Positions 37,477-47,722 of a stretch of DNA of 64,000 nucleotides are shown here, one piece after another (the first letter of the stretch is position 1; the number at the start of each line of letters is the position of its first letter). Under the pieces are notes generated by a model. It had not been told where the DNA came from and did not search any database. It saw only the letters and a program-made list of their open reading frames with translations. The DNA is from Chlorops oryzae (Eukaryota > Arthropoda > Insecta > Diptera > Chloropidae), in the NCBI GenBank assembly GCA_020466095.1, contig CM035806.1, positions 145,846,920-145,910,919 of the forward strand. Reading direction: 5' to 3'. Both the position numbers and the translations under genes were made by a program.

Positions 37477-39362
37477 TGAAAAAAAAAAAATGTTTTTGCT
37501 GTTTTGATCACACCAGCACACATACAATTTTGGACTCGGTCTCCTTATTTTCATTTAACGTTCGTACTTTATTTAAATGTCAGCTGATTAATGGTAATTG
37601 GGCGGCATATGTGACACACGTCACCTTAAGTGTCTCCCACTGACCGTGGCAAGTTTTAATTTTTGCTCGTGAAAAGATTTAAGATTTCCCGCTCAACAGC
37701 TGACATTTCTTTATCAGAATCTGTCAAAATGGCCGATATGTAGTTACATTAGATAGGCTCATTCATTTGGTTTTTGCGTGGAGCGGGAGCGGGAGGGGAA
37801 AAAATCCTATTTTGAAATTGAATTGTACCGGAACACCTAAGACAACAGCAGCTTTTGTGGTGATCCTGAGAGAGTCACATTCGTGTGTACATATTTATTT
37901 AGAAATTTTTTTTTGTTTCTCTTATTTTTGTTTTTGTTTTTATAGCCCCTCTGCGTCGCTATCTCTATGTTAATATGGAATGGTCCGACTTCTGACATGT
38001 TTGATGTTTGTATGCCGGCGACGAAGTACCTATCCGTCTAAATTTCCAACAACGGGTAGTGTTAGAAATATTAATAGCCTCTTACGTGCTATTGACAAGT
38101 GGAGAATTATTTATGGATATGGATATACAGCGATACGGCGATACGGCGATGCCTGATCTCGAACCTAAGCTCAAGCTCAGGCTCTAATCGAAATGCGCCA
38201 CTTTTAACGAGATCAATTCTATCAAGCGATTGCTCACAGATATGTATGACTCGATCGCTCTGCGTTTGCATATTGACTTAATAAAAAAAAAAAACAAAGC
38301 TATCCAAACTTTTACAGGGTGTCCCGAAAACATCTCCACATCCCGTTTCGATGGGATATTTGAAAAAAAAAACTCTCTTTATGAAATTCCATGTAGAATT
38401 TTTATTTGCAAGAGATCAGCCTAGTTTTTCCAGTTTATAGTTTCATAACCTATTCAGCGTTCACTCTTTCTCTTGTCAATTTATAGGTAATCACCCTGTA
38501 CGAATGCATTAATAGATATGTATGTATATGAATGTATGTATGTATGCATGTATATACAGCAGCACACCTGTTAGCTGTCAGTGTTGCTGCTTACATTACA
38601 AATATTTTGTTGCTAGCTATTGCTATTGTTACTGATAAGAATATAGTTGTAGGGCAATAAATCAGCGTCTGGGACGGCATGAACGACATGATTGTGCGCT
38701 ATTTTCTATATTCAACTGAAGAGAACATTTTTACGCAATCAATTCTTTTATTTTGACAAATTGCACTTGCATCGGTCACAAATGTTGCAACGAAAGATGG
38801 TGGAAAACACTTTAGAGATACCCGCAAAATAATTGCATAACATTGTAACCGAAGTACACCGAATATAGCACACCAGTGAGTAATACGAATGGCTTGCATT
38901 TGAATAAGAGAATTGTGGGAGGTGTCATGCTCGCTAGTTCGTTCGTTCGTTCGGTCGTTCGGTCGTTCGTTGGACGAAGAATTGACTGCACAATTAGAAC
39001 GTACACACGTTGCTATCTGCATTCTTTGATTGTGTCGCTCCGTACGGTTGGACGAGAGATGGCGGCGGACGAAGAAGGGAAAACAGAAATTCAATTAAAA
39101 TAAATTCATATTAATGAATTGCCAATTTGATAGTTGCATTTATCAGAAGCGTGAGCGGATTTACTAAGCAAACAAGAACAATCGAATCGGATCGGATCGA
39201 ATCGTTGAGGCAGCAATGAATCGATGGGAATGCATAATGCGGTTATTTACTTGGAGTGCATTTGCAGATTATATAAGAGAAGCTTTTTTTAGGAGTTTTG
39301 AGCGGCGGTTGAAACTTTTTGTGATTCCGTACGGAATCCACTCGGTATCTCTAGTTTGATCT
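37477..39362. other. noncoding DNA with one MITE
   Basis: No gene is recognised. GATACGGCGATACGGCGATG repeats near 38130-38150, GTATGTATG repeats lie near 38518-38548 and TTCGTTCG runs at 38938-38970. The MITE at 38315 is listed separately. Confidence 0.55.
38315..38498. mobile_element. 184-bp MITE, CAGGGTG ends
   Basis: CAGGGTGTCCCGAAAACATC at the left and CAGGGTGATTACC (opposite strand) at the right, flanked by TA at 38313-38314 and 38499-38500. It shares the first ten bases with the longer elements at 2910 and 53377 but not their interior, so it is a separate family with related ends. Confidence 0.6.
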
Positions 39363-40470
39363 CACTATCTCTATCTTTTTCTCGCGCTCTCTCTCTCTTT
39401 TCCTCTCTCTTCCTCTCTCTTCCTCTCTCTTCCTCTCTCTCTTCCTCTCTCTTCCTCTCTCTTCCTCTCTCTTCCTCTCTCTTCCTCTCTCTTCCTCTCT
39501 CTTCTTCTCTCTTCCTCTCTCTTCCTCTCTCTTCCTCTCTCTTCCTCTCTCTTCCTCTCTCTTCCTCTCTCTTCCTCTCTCTTCCTCTCTCTTCCTCTCT
39601 CTTCCTCTCTCTTCCTCTCTCTTCCTCTCTCTTCCTCTCTCTTCCTCTCTCTTCCTCTCTCTTCCTCTCATTTCCTCTTTTCCTCTCTCTCTTCCACTCT
39701 CTTCCTCTCTCTTCCTCTCTCTTCCTTTTTCTTCCTTTTTCTTCCTCTCTCTTTCTCTCTCTTCCTCTCTCTTCCTCTCTCTTCCTCTCTCTTCCTCTCT
39801 CTTCCTCTCTCTTCCTCTCTCTTCCTCTCTCTTCCTCTCTCTTCCTCTCTCTTCCTCTCTCTTCCTCTCTCTTCCTCTCTCTTCCTCTCTCTTCCTCTCT
39901 CTTCCTCTCTCTTCCTCTCTCTTCCTCTCTCTTACTCTCTCTTCCTCTCCCTTCCTCTCTCTTCCTCTCTCTTCCGCTCTCTTCCTCTCTCTTCCTCTCC
40001 CTTCCTCACTCTTCCTCTCTCTTGCTCTCTCTTGCTCTCTCTTCCTCTCTCTTCCTCTCTCTTCCTCTCTCTTCCTCTCTATCTTTCTCTCTCCCTTACT
40101 CTCTCTCTTCCTCTCTTTTCCTCTCTTTTCCTCTCTTTTCCTCTCTTTTCCTCTCTTTTCCTCTCTTTTCCTCTCTTTTCCTCTCTTTTCCTCTCTTTTC
40201 CCCTCTTTTCCTCTCTCTCTTCCTCTCCCTCTCTTCCTCTCTTTTCCTCTCTCTCTTCGTCTCTCACTTCGTCTCTCACTTCGTCTCTCACTTCGTCTCT
40301 CACTTCGTCTCTCACTTCGTCTCTCACTTCGTCTCTCACTTCGTCTCTCACTTCGTCTCTCACTTCGTCTCTCTCTTCGTCTCTCACTTCGTCTCTGTTC
40401 CTCTCTCTTTCCTCTCTCTCTCTCTTCCTCCTCTTTCACTCTCTTCCATTCTCTTTTCCTCTTTCTCTAT
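39363..40470. repeat. CTTCCTCTCT 10-mer array and derivatives, about 1.1 kb
   Basis: From about 39400 to 40080 the 10-mer CTTCCTCTCT repeats some 60 times with few changes. At 40110-40210 it shifts to CTCTTTTCCT. A 12-mer block follows (listed separately). Stop-free frames of 362 (minus, E/R-rich) and 405 (plus, S/L-rich) codons are artefacts of the lack of A/T-rich stop triplets. Confidence 0.92.
40249..40392. repeat. Perfect 12-mer array CTCTCACTTCGT x12
   Basis: Twelve consecutive 12-bp units. Ten are CTCTCACTTCGT; the first and the eleventh are CTCTCTCTTCGT. It sits inside the larger pyrimidine array and is the most homogeneous block in it. Confidence 0.9.
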
Positions 40471-40521
40471 CTCCCCCCGGCCACTATCACTCTCCCTGTT
40501 ACCTCAAGCTCATTTCTATCG

Positions 40522-40556
<35 letters not shown>

Positions 40557-41543
40557 TTATAATAAGCATCTAATTCCACTTACCATAACAACATGGAAGG
40601 CGTTATTGTAGCTGCTATAGTTACCGCCTTTACCATTCCAAAAGGATGAAACAACAAATAAAATGCCGTTTTGTATTTTTAATTGTGCCAGCACTTTGGT
40701 GGTATGTAGTTTTTATTCTCTGGTTTCTCATTAAAATTTCGAGTAATAATTTTCGCTATTACTCGTATAAGCTTTTTTTAATTTCTTTAATTGATTTTAA
40801 AATTTATAAATCTGTAATTTTTAATTTAAATTATTATTTTCTTTAATTTAATTAAGTAAAACTTGCTTCAAATGAAGTTCTTTCCCGATTGCGACATACA
40901 TACGTTTATATATTACATGTATATTCATATCGAATGTACATATACATATATATATTGTATATATATGTATATACATATATAGATATATATATATAGACAT
41001 ATGTATACATATTAAAATATTTATATATTTATATTTATATATAGATAATATCATGCTAAAGAACATTTTCGAAATTTCCTTTATATGCTATTTTCCTTAT
41101 TCTCTTGTTGGTACATATGTATGTATATGAATTAATTAAATACAATATAACTCGTATCTATGCGAAAGCGTCGGCAAATAGAGTGAGCGGAGTGAACGCC
41201 TTTGCGACCTTTTCGCTCAAGCTTATACACGCACTCGCTTAAAAGTAGCTTCCATAAGATTAATACAACTGGACGAAGGGGTACATACATACATATAAGC
41301 ATAAATATACACATGCGTGCACATGCACATGCATATGCATACATACATCTAAATATTTCTCTATATATATACATACATATATATTATATATAAGTAGGAT
41401 ATATACATATGTATGTGTGTGTGTGTGTAAAAAAGGTTATAAACTTAAATAGCTCAAAGTTGCGTTTGTGTTGCCTTTGGGATATTTGTATGGGTATGTT
41501 TCTGTGTGTCTGTGTGTGTTTTACTGTGCGTAGAATAGTAGTA
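40471..41543. other. noncoding AT-rich DNA
   Basis: No gene. (TA)n at 40526-40552, dense ATATATGTATATACATAT sequence at 40930-41060 and 41340-41420, and a short (TG)n at 41412-41428. Confidence 0.65.
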
Positions 41544-41774
41544 ACCCTGCAGGAAATGACAGTAGTGAATCTATACTCTTTTTCTACTGTCCGCGTCAAC
41601 TATACTACTGACCAATTATGCCCTTCGCAATGCAAACCGCTATAGACAATTAACATTGCTTGTCATTGCAAAACCACCAATAGTGGAGACAAGCAATAGA
41701 CATGCTATTGACGAGGAAACCATTTTGAAGGCATTTATTTTAGTACGTCAATAGCAAGATCCAATCGTGTGCCT

Positions 41775-41842
41775 ATGGTGGCTCAATTCGTTAAGTGCTT
41801 CCCTTGAGCTCTGAAGATCGCGGGTTCAAATCTCGCACTGGA
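41775..41842 (+). repeat. tRNA-like segment
   Basis: A-box-like TGGCTCAATTCGTTAAG, then about 35 nt later CGGGTTCAAATCTCG as B box. A five-pair T stem (GCGGG with CTCGC) closes the loop TTCAAAT. A 14-T run follows, a good pol III terminator. The acceptor stem cannot pair, so this is tRNA-derived rather than a tRNA gene. Confidence 0.6.
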
Positions 41843-42152
41843 TTTTTTTTTTTTTTATTTTTTATTTATTTACTTTTTTTAAAGTAAATAATAGTTTAAA
41901 AACCAAAATCCTTTCACAGGAAAAATATTTATGGTAACAAATTAAAACATTTTTCAATCCAAGGCATGATTTTTTGAAAGACTTTTATGCATATAACATG
42001 CTTTTTCATCCCTGAGCGTAGGAATTTTTTTTATTTTAAATTATTTTTAAATTCGTTTTCATAACAGAAATGCATTGACACCTTAAGCCGAAAGAATAGA
42101 TTAAATTATTTTTATACATCAAATATTACCCGCTTTTTTAAATTTCCATCCG

Positions 42153-42228
42153 CCTTCGCTGCAGTTTGAACTGCGAACCTTCAGACTGCTGGGCGAGAAC
42201 GCATGCTCTATGCTATTGAGGCCTCTGA
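42153..42228 (-). repeat. tRNA-like segment, opposite orientation
   Basis: Read on the minus strand: AATAGCATAGAGCATGCG (A-box-like), CGCCCAGCAGTCTGAAGG (anticodon-arm-like), then GGTTCGCAGTTCAAACTGC (B box with GTTCAAACT). No seven-base acceptor stem is formed. It converges on the plus-strand segment at 41775 in the same element. Confidence 0.55.
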
Positions 42229-42427
42229 GATGTGCGTCAGCAAATATGTTAAATAATTGAAATTTAGCTGTTGAAACCTCGTTCTATCGCATTCACTGCA
42301 GCAGCAAAAACTCACAAAAATTAAATATATAGACTTCTTGTTGACATGGTCGACAGAGATGAACTATACCTATTGACCCATTGTAGACATTGGGTCATGT
42401 GCCGACCGGCTGTTCCTGCAGGGTAAC

Positions 42428-43792
42428 AATGCAGTATGAATAAATCGAAAGTGTGCCTTGCGAATCGGATTAAGAACATACATACATCAATACATATAAT
42501 TATGTATATAATGCTTGAATGTTTTCTCTAGTATTTTGTTGTTGTTTTTGCTCTTAACTTCACATGTCTCAATTATCAATTGGATTTGGTTTAAGTAAAC
42601 ATGTCAATATGTATATATATATATATATACATTTACATATACATATAGGTATATTTTACATGCAAATGTATGTATATATATAAATATATGTTCATATAAA
42701 ATTAAGTACGTCTAACGGTGTAAGCCTGTGAAATGAAAATTTGCGCAATTAGTGTCGCTCTTTTCGGCTTAAAATTACAAGTAATAACTCGTATGGTTTT
42801 TGGGTGTGGTCCAATGAATGAGCTCTGTGAGTGCTAGAATTCTTTATTGCATTTTCGTTTGCACGTTGTTAATTTTTGCCTGCTCTTTTTCCGTTTTGTT
42901 TTCTTCTTTTTTCTTATATTTTTGCAAACATTTTCCGAAGAGTACAGCCGACGTATACGTACGATTTTTAAAGAGCATTCAAATATCACTCATACGTCAT
43001 GCTGTGCACGCTATATTTTAATAGAAATGAAATGTCTTAGAAATTTTGACAGTGCCGGATTTATGTGTTTCTCGAATATGGCCATGAGGTGAGAAAATAT
43101 ACAAAAAAAAAAAAAGGATATAAGTAATTTTTTTTCGTTTTGACATATTGCGGCGTTGATATGGAGCCGATTTTTTCTACTATTTAGAGTACATTTTTCA
43201 TCAACTTTTCAAGTGTTTTTTTTTTCATTTTCATTTTATTATTTTTATTTTATCTCATTTTAGAAGAATGTTTGATGACAACCAGTGATAAATAAAAGAA
43301 CGAAGAAAAAAACCCTTGAATTCTAAGCCAAAGAAGAGCGCAAAATGAGCATGACCGCATTGAGAAAAGAATTCTTCTTTCATTGCTTTCGTCGTTAAAT
43401 GTCAAGTAGTACTTAAGGTCAAAAAGGTACTTAAAACTAAGAATTCCCAAAATGTACAATCATTTTTGGATTTGGATTTTGCTTTCTTTTTTTTGCTAAT
43501 TTTTTTTCTAAACATTTAATTTTTGCTTGTTTGATTTATGTTTTTCCAAAAAAAGAAAAAAAAATGAATATGACACAAAAAGAACGAATCACGTTGAAAA
43601 CTAATACATTTCAAGTATTTGTAACGAGCATTCAATGGCTGCAAGTACTTGTTTGTTTGTTGGCAACACGAATGAGGCTGGGTGAAAGCGCGTTGAATGG
43701 ATATGGCAAGAGAGAACGACCATTTGAATGAATAACAAATTCCCATCAGCCTCACTCAGTCAGTAGATGCCCTTGATTAAAGAATCCTTTGT
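42428..43792. other. noncoding DNA downstream of the KLF gene
   Basis: No gene is recognised. AT-rich with TATATATATA at 42612-42628, A/T homopolymers and no open frame with a known domain. Confidence 0.55.
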
Positions 43793-43813
43793 TTTATTTC
43801 TTTGATTTTTATT
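43793..43813 (-). other. Candidate polyadenylation signals of the KLF gene
   Basis: Two AATAAA hexamers on the minus strand (complement TTTATT at 43793-43798 and 43808-43813), 300-325 nt downstream of the stop codon. They would give a short 3' UTR that includes a (CAAA)n run. Other AATAAA hexamers exist further on, so usage is uncertain. Confidence 0.35.
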
Positions 43814-43952
43814 TTTTTGTTTTTTTTTTTTTTTTTTGAATTTTCGAAGAGATTTTTCTTCATTACTACATCTAACGCGCTGCCACATTGTTTTGCTGCC
43901 GTATCGTAATTTTGCTAATCGATATTTAAACACTAGGAATTTGCCTTTTTTG

Positions 43953-43985
43953 TTTGTTTGTTTGTTTGTTTGTTTGTTTGGTTTG
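43953..43985. repeat. (TTTG)n microsatellite
   Basis: About eight TTTG units. If the 3' UTR ends near 43790, this would be transcribed as (CAAA)n in the KLF 3' UTR. Confidence 0.8.
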
Positions 43986-44116
43986 TCCATTCGTTTCGTA
44001 CATTCATCGCGCATCTTCGTTTGTCCCGCAAGCCAATCCGCCATCTAAACAATCCGCCCGACATTGGCGTTTGCGTTAAGTGTGTGCGTTGGAGCCTTGG
44101 GACGTTGTCGTCGGCG

Positions 44117-44304
44117 CTATTTATTCTTCGGCATGTGACGCTTCATGTGAAGCGCCAAGTGATCGCTGCGCGCAAAGCTGCGCTCGCAGACAATGCACTT
44201 GAACGGTTTGGCGCCTGTATGTTTGCGATAGTGTCGCGTCAATTCGTCGGAACGTGCGAAACGCCATTCGCATTCGGGCCATTGGCAGGTGTAGGGCTTC
44301 TCGC
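44117..44304 (-). CDS. dar1: Kruppel-like factor, last coding exon (zinc fingers 2 and 3)
   Basis: Terminal coding exon of a KLF-family sequence-specific transcription factor, nuclear, binding GC/CACCC boxes. It begins after a canonical acceptor (TTGTTACAG) with GC completing a glycine codon split G|GC. It then reads [20 protein letters not shown] and on through two C2H2 fingers. Finger 2 is C-x4-C-x12-H-x3-H with [10 protein letters not shown]; finger 3 is C-x2-C-x12-H-x3-H ([17 protein letters not shown]). The tail is MKRHMPKNK, then TAG at 44117-44119. [18 protein letters not shown] and [16 protein letters not shown] match vertebrate KLF5 better than KLF6/7 (FRKHTG, DRCFSRSD), so the fly orthologue would be dar1. 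The alternative is luna (KLF6/7). The family call is near certain, the symbol less so. The exon joins 62174-62233 across a 17,869-nt phase-1 intron. Confidence 0.93.
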
Positions 44305-44305
44305 C

Positions 44306-45349
44306 TGTAACAAGTAAGAGGAGCAATGCATTCAATGTTAATCGTATGAAGATATGTCAGAGAGAGAGAGAGAGAGAGATATTCAAATTAAAGACTCGAA
44401 AATATAAAACAATTCGATTCTATATTATGTGGCCCGGCTATGAATCTCACCCAGAAAAATCCCTCTTCAGAAGAAACCACAAAAAAAAAAAAAAAAAAAA
44501 AAGGAAAATGCAGTTTACACTGGCATGAATCACTGGCAAACGAGCAGAACGAGCTTCGCTGAGGCTATACCTTCTTCTAGCCCCGCTCGGCAACACTTTG
44601 CGGCACCTTCAATATGCTCCGGACGGCACACGTTAAACCGCGGCGTGTCAGCTGCTTTTCACACAATTTGTGCAAATTTTTATGGGTGTTCAATGGCGCT
44701 GACAAAACTGAAAACTGAAAACTGAAAATCTAAAACCGAAAAAACCCAACACCGAATGCTGAAAGTTGAAAGCCGAAAACCGAGAGCTGCAAACTGAATA
44801 CTGAAAGCTGAAAAAACTTTAAAAAAAAAAAAAAACACATACGCCATGAGCTGCGGTTTACCGCCGAGATTGACGGAATGTGGCCGTCTGCGGCGTTGCC
44901 GGTAACAGCCCATACATCCATATGGCATATGCATGCATACCGCATTGTCTGGAGTGACAAGATCATGAAACTTAGCGTAAAAACAACCGCGACAACCAAT
45001 CGAAACGTTAATTGCTTCCAATTTCAATTTAGATTCGCGGCCATAAATTTTAATGGTACAACAACAATAGCTTCAAATGTGCGAACGCAATTTTCCGAGT
45101 GCTCACAAAAAAGCACCAAAAAAAAAAATATTAAAAATACAAAAAATAAAAAAATCAAAATAAAACTAAATAAATGAAAAAATCAAATAAACGAAATTGT
45201 TATTAAAATTAATTTACTTAGACAGACGGGCAGACTGTGTGGACAGCGTGTCAATTCAACTCGTATCGATCGATCGGAAAACGATCGAGTTGAACCGAGC
45301 GATCGCATGGGATCGCACCGAATAGGAGAGTGCTTTTTGCGGTGACCCT
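44306..45349. other. intronic noncoding DNA
   Basis: No further exon is recognised. (GA)n at 44359-44378, a 23-A run at 44481-44503, a degenerate AAAACTGAAAACTG repeat at 44702-44815 (units about 14-20 bp) and an A-rich stretch at 45116-45195. Confidence 0.6.
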
Positions 45350-45640
45350 ATATTACCTCGATGAAACCTCAGATTATTCCCAAAAGATTCATGAAAATAA
45401 TTCTTTGGGAAATTCTATAATTCTAGAAGCTATTTAAGTACGTCAATCATTTCTCTTCGAATACAGCATGTCGCAGCATGTACCCGTGTCAATGGCGAAA
45501 TGTTTCCATTATTACAATTTTCATTTCATTTTCAACAATCAATGAGTCGGAGGTGCTGCTGCCGTTCTAACTTCTTTATGCCCAACTGAAGGAAATGAAA
45601 AGAAGCTTGCTTGTTTCCCCCATTCGATCATTCGATTCGC

Positions 45641-45915
45641 AAAAGGCATCCAAGGTAGGTAGGTAGGTTGAAGTGGCTGCCACTTAGGCCGTTAATCGGC
45701 CCATTGTGATACCAAGGAGGTTTTCTTTTGTTTGCGTGAGTGTATTTGTCTTATTATGTAGTGTGCCCTTAATATGCGATTTTTGAAAAACCAGTGCTAG
45801 GCTTGGAACATTACACTCCGTTTCGCATGTGCCGGAAATCGAACCTCGGACCCTGGGATCAAGAGCATAGCACGCATCCCTTACGCTATCCCAGAGCCAC
45901 AAAAGGCATCCAAGG
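45641..45915 (-). mobile_element. tRNA-derived SINE with 15-bp target-site duplication
   Basis: A 245-bp element (45656-45900) lies between exact direct repeats AAAAGGCATCCAAGG at 45641-45655 and 45901-45915. Read on the minus strand it starts GTGGCTCTGGGATAGCGTAA (A-box-like), has the B box GAGGTTCGATTTCC about 50 nt later and a non-tRNA body, and ends in (CCTA)n. tRNA-like head, body, short-repeat tail and a 15-bp duplication define a SINE mobilised by a LINE. It lies in the same orientation as the KLF gene, within its intron. Confidence 0.85.
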
Positions 45916-46831
45916 ATATCAAAAGTTCGCATCGCAATGGACACAAGCAGCGAGCTTTTTTCAGCGTCAGCGTCGGTCGCCGTTCATTTCCACGAAATTC
46001 CAGTGCGTCTTCCAGCGCGGCCCATCGTGTTGTGGTGTTGTTATTCAGCGTGTACTTTTCGCTCAACGCTTAACGCTGCCATTACTGTCGAGCGTTTAAT
46101 TAAAATTTTGCACAAAATCCATTTGCATAAATAACTATAAATCTATCAGCGGAAAAGTCGCAGCAGAAATCGCACTTTCAGCTTTTTGGCGATCAGCCAA
46201 AATGGATCCGAGAGTCTAAAAAGCACTCCCAAAGCCAAGCGATACGGCACCGCAGAGCATAGCACAGCACAGCACAGCACAACGCGGCATGGCTCGCTGC
46301 GTCTGACAAATGCTTCCCTCTGCATCGCATTACGAACAAAAATGGCAACGTTGTGTTGTTTTTTTTTTCTTTTCTTTTTTCTTCTATGCTGCATAAGTAC
46401 ATAGCATCCTATATTTATACATATTTACTCTTTATATAAGTATTTATGTAGGCATTTTGGAAAAACTTGGATTTTCATTTTCGTTCGGTTTTTTCTTCTT
46501 CTTCTCTATGTTCGCAGTTTTTCATTGTGAACCTTTGCAACATGTAGTTCTACATAGATAAGTCATCAATATGAAGGCATGTACAGTGGGCCTAATGCAT
46601 TCGTATGTTATTATAAAAATATGTTTTCAAAAAAAAAAAACCCAAAAGTTCCAGAGAATGCAACGATGGCTTAACATAGAAAAATAAAAATTATTGTGGT
46701 GTGAACACATGCACTGTGGTTTATACAACAGAATACGCTGGTGTTGTAATTTCTCGCAATAAAGCTGTTCTAAAATCATTGGGAGAACGTAAGAAAAGAA
46801 AATACTTTATTGAATTTTTTTAGTGCGTATT
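45916..46831. other. intronic noncoding DNA between the two SINE copies
   Basis: No exon is recognised. CAGCACAGCACAGCACAGC-like repeats at 46264-46281. A/T-rich elsewhere. Confidence 0.6.
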
Positions 46832-47473
46832 TGAACCAATTAGTGGCTCTGGGATAGCGTAGGGGATGCGTGCTATGCTCTTGATCCCAGGGTCCGAGGT
46901 TCGATTCCCGGCACAGGCGAAATGGAGTGTAATGTTCCAAGCCTAGCACTGGTTTTTCAAAAAATCTCATATTAAGGGCACACTACATAGTAAGACAAAT
47001 ACACTCACGCAAACAAAAGAAAACCTCCTTGGTATCACAATGGGCCGATTAACGGCCTAAGTGGCAGCCACTTCAACCTACCTACCTACCTTGGATGCCT
47101 TTTGCGAATCGAATGATCGAATGGGGGAAACAAGCAAGCTTCTTTTCATTTCCTTCAGTTGGGCATAAAGAAGTTAGAACGGCAGCAGCAGCTCCGACTC
47201 ATTGATTGTTGAAAATGAAATGAAAATTGTAATAATGGAAACATTTCGCCATTGACACGGGTACATGCTGCGACATGCTGTATTCGAAGAGAAATGATTG
47301 ACGTACTTAAATAGCTTCTAGAATTATAGAATTTCCCAAAGAATTATTTTCATGAATCTTTTGGGAATAATCTGAGGTTTCATCGATGTAATATGTAAGA
47401 CAAATACACTCACACAAACAAAAGAAAACCTCCTTGGTGTCACAATCCACTTCAACCTACCCTGAACCAATTA
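46832..47473 (+). mobile_element. SINE copy carrying 306 bp of transduced flank
   Basis: Exact 11-bp direct repeats TGAACCAATTA (46832-46842 and 47463-47473) bracket a composite insert. 46843-47088 is the SINE (A box GGGATAGCGTAGGGG, B box GAGGTTCGATTCCC, tail CCTACCTA). 47089-47394 is the reverse complement of 45350-45655, the DNA directly 3' of the SINE at 45656, with two mismatches and no gap. 47395-47462 is the 3' end of a second SINE copy (AAGACAAATACACTCAC onward), lacking 26 bases, ending AACCTACCC. The simplest reading is a read-through SINE transcript that was reverse-transcribed and inserted about 1 kb away. Confidence 0.8.
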
Positions 47474-47722
47474 AAGCATGGTGAGCATAAAAGCGTTGAA
47501 GGACGCCTAGGTGCTAACAACCTAGGTAATATGAACAGGCCTCTCAAAAATTAGTTTACTCTATGGACGATTCCATGGCAACGCGCGTTACTGGTCATTT
47601 ATTTAATGTTTTCTTTATTATTTGTAACTTTGATTATCTAGATCCATATTTGTTTTTTTTTTGTTTCGTAAAAAATATATATTTATAAGATAAAAAATTA
47701 AAAATTAAAATGAAATGATTCT
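47474..47722. other. intronic noncoding DNA
   Basis: A short stretch between the SINE composite and the next nested MITE. Nothing recognisable. Confidence 0.6.

Larger units (their letters stand above)
41544..42423. mobile_element. CCCTGCAGG TIR element with two tRNA-like segments
   Basis: The left ACCCTGCAGGAAATG and the right (opposite strand) CCCTGCAGGAACAG are inverted termini. They are flanked by TA, or by GTAAC if the duplication is 5 bp (41541-41545 and 42423-42427). Inside both ends TATTGAC/GTCAATA-type motifs recur (near 41701, 41746, 42370). The interior holds a plus-strand tRNA-like segment (41775-41842) and a minus-strand one (42153-42228), pointing at each other. No transposase coding is present. 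Confidence 0.6.

Noticed and set aside
39351..40573. 362- and 405-codon frames on opposite strands
   Set aside because: Artefacts of the CTTCCTCTCT array.
41775..41842. True tRNA gene
   Set aside because: The A and B boxes and a T stem are present but no seven-base acceptor stem can be formed; the same holds for the other tRNA-like segments.
45794..46970. Similar short proteins from the two SINE copies (GLEHYTPFR.. type)
   Set aside because: Antisense/sense translations of the same SINE; not conserved coding.
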